Assembly (NCBI GenBank): GCA_947447845.1
Contig: CANFNO010000196.1
Coordinates: 1 to 6,009, forward strand
From: Burkholderiales bacterium
GTDB taxonomy: Bacteria; Pseudomonadota; Gammaproteobacteria; Burkholderiales; Burkholderiaceae
Direction: 5' to 3'
DNA: 6,009 nucleotides
Position numbers and translations under genes: made by a program. The notes under the pieces are model-generated. The model saw only the letters and a list, made by a program, of their open reading frames with translations, had not been told where the DNA came from and ran no database searches. Positions 5,205 to 6,009 of this stretch are shown one piece after another (within the stretch, counting starts at the first letter, position 1; each line of letters starts with the position of its first letter).

Positions 5205-5519
5205 ATGCAATTCACATTCCCGGCTAGGTCACCGCCCCTCATGTTGCGCATTTTTTTTGTTTGGTTCTTATTGCTGGCGCTCGGTATGGGTGTTTCGGCG
5301 CAGGAGGAACGCACAAAATCACCCGCCTATCTGGAGGCGCAGTCCGCATTAATGCAAATCAGGCAGCAGCAAAGACGGGATATGCTACGTGAGGCGCTAA
5401 AGTTGCAACGCGCTGAAACATCGGTTCCTGCTCGCCAGCTGACTGCACAGGAAAAAGCCGAGTTGCGCGAGCAATTGCGTCAGCAGCGGCAGGACCTGAT
5501 TAATAAAGAAAACCAATAA
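5205..5519 (+). CDS. Small exported Gln/Arg-rich protein of unknown function
   Basis: I do not recognise a named family. From ATG 5205 the product is 104 residues; from ATG 5241 it is 92. The signal peptide MLRIFFVWFLLLALGMGVSA, cut before QEER, fits the shorter start very well. The longer start adds MQFTFPARSPPL but has the better ribosome site (AAGG, 10 nt upstream, against AGG at about 12 nt). The mature part of 72 residues has 14 Gln and 10 Arg and no Cys. It splits into two likely amphipathic helices (about residues 8-38 of the mature chain, ending LREALKLQRAE, and the tail LTAQEKAELREQLRQQRQDL) joined by SVPARQ. It should be a soluble periplasmic helical hairpin or coiled coil. It is divergent from ompR and 17 bp before the SIMPL-domain gene, so likely one operon with it and perhaps under OmpR control. 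An envelope chaperone or stress role is only a guess. Confidence 0.75.
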   Translation: MQFTFPARSPPLMLRIFFVWFLLLALGMGVSAQEERTKSPAYLEAQSALMQIRQQQRRDMLREALKLQRAETSVPARQLTAQEKAELREQLRQQRQDLINKENQ

Positions 5520-5536
5520 CAATCGAAAGGTTCACT

Positions 5537-6009
5537 GTGGAAATCCATCATCGCGCCAAGAAGGCGCTGTTTTTTGTCGCCTTGGTAAGTTTGAGTTCAA
5601 TGGGTTGGGGTCAAGTGCAGGCTGCCGTTGAGCCAAGCAACATCGTGCAGTTGTCAGCCAGTGGCGTCGTAGAGGCTCAGCAAGACTGGCTTGTCATTAC
5701 GCTGTCTGCGACGCGCCAGGGAAGTGACGCCAGCAATGTGCAGACCGCGCTGCGCGATGCGTCGGATGCCGCCTTAAGCGCGCTGAAGAAGACGGCGCAA
5801 ACCGGTGCCATGGAGGTGCGTAGCGGTGCCTTCAATCTGCAGCCACGCTATAGCAACGATGGAAAAATCAATGGTTGGGTGGGTAGTTCTGAATTGGTTG
5901 TTGAGGGCAGCGACTTTGCAAGGATCAGTTTGGCAGCCGCCAAGGCCCAGACAATGACGGTCAGCAACCTCACATTTGGCCTAAGCCGTGCTGCACGGAC
6001 GCAATTGGA
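5537..6009 (+). CDS. SIMPL (DUF541/BP26-like) domain exported protein, N-terminal part (truncated by window)
   Basis: The frame opens at GTG 5537 with AAAGG 6 nt upstream and stays open to the right edge (157 codons). The N-terminus MEIHHRAKKALFFVALVSLS with the following SMGWGQVQAA is a signal peptide, cut probably near residue 30. The mature part begins NIVQLSASGVVEAQQDWLVI, then TLSATRQGSDASNVQTALRD. This is the start of the SIMPL fold: a 'V.(V.)ASG.V...D...I..S....G.....' opening, then a long helix, then the LQPRYSNDGKINGWVGSSEL strand pair. SIMPL proteins (Brucella BP26, E. coli YggE) are periplasmic, can oligomerise into ring or channel-like assemblies, and are linked to oxidative or membrane stress; the biochemical activity is not settled. 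It follows the small exported-protein gene by 17 bp and probably shares its promoter. Which SIMPL subgroup it is cannot be told from half the protein. Confidence 0.85.
   Translation, partial: MEIHHRAKKALFFVALVSLSSMGWGQVQAAVEPSNIVQLSASGVVEAQQDWLVITLSATRQGSDASNVQTALRDASDAALSALKKTAQTGAMEVRSGAFNLQPRYSNDGKINGWVGSSELVVEGSDFARISLAAAKAQTMTVSNLTFGLSRAARTQL

Overview
The window looks like a chromosomal segment of a betaproteobacterium, most likely Comamonadaceae (Rhodoferax/Polaromonas/Limnohabitans-like). This rests on the style of the branched-chain amino acid (liv) transporter proteins, the IspF N-terminus (GEGWDIHAL), a close OmpR/EnvZ-type pair, and a moderately high-GC, C/G-run dispersed repeat. 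The genus assignment is inference from memory of these families; no search was run.

Layout. Positions 1-225 hold the 3' end of a liv-type periplasmic substrate-binding protein gene. A gap of about 340 bp follows. It is not empty: two roughly 70-bp repeat units lie in inverted orientation (262-332 and 457-522), each with its own strong GC-rich hairpin, around a core with a third small hairpin. Two permease genes come next (livH-like 563-1450, livM-like 1452-2450, 1 nt apart), then ispF (2475-2966) only 24 bp further on. On the opposite strand are an OmpR-type response regulator (5081-4350) and an EnvZ-type histidine kinase (4353-2944). These two overlap by 4 nt, and the kinase's 3' end runs 23 bp into the 3' end of ispF. 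Divergent from ompR are a gene for a small exported Gln/Arg-rich protein (5205-5519) and, 17 bp later, the 5' part of a SIMPL/DUF541 exported protein gene (5537 to the right edge).

How the genes work together. The left half is an ABC importer for branched-chain amino acids or a related substrate: receptor plus two permeases, with the ATPases not in view and presumably upstream. An essential-type isoprenoid gene sits at its tail. The hairpin repeats between receptor and permeases are well placed to keep receptor expression above permease expression. The right half is an envelope-sensing two-component system facing two small exported-protein genes. The ompR/small-protein intergenic region carries two GTTACA...TATTTG elements resembling classical OmpR half-sites: one at the ompR ribosome-binding site, one in the putative promoter of the divergent pair. 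This suggests autoregulation and OmpR control of the exported proteins.

No tRNA, rRNA, CRISPR array, transposase gene or clear rho-independent terminator was seen. I found no wholly new system. The least explained items are the inverted repeat pair, the OmpR-like elements and the small exported protein.
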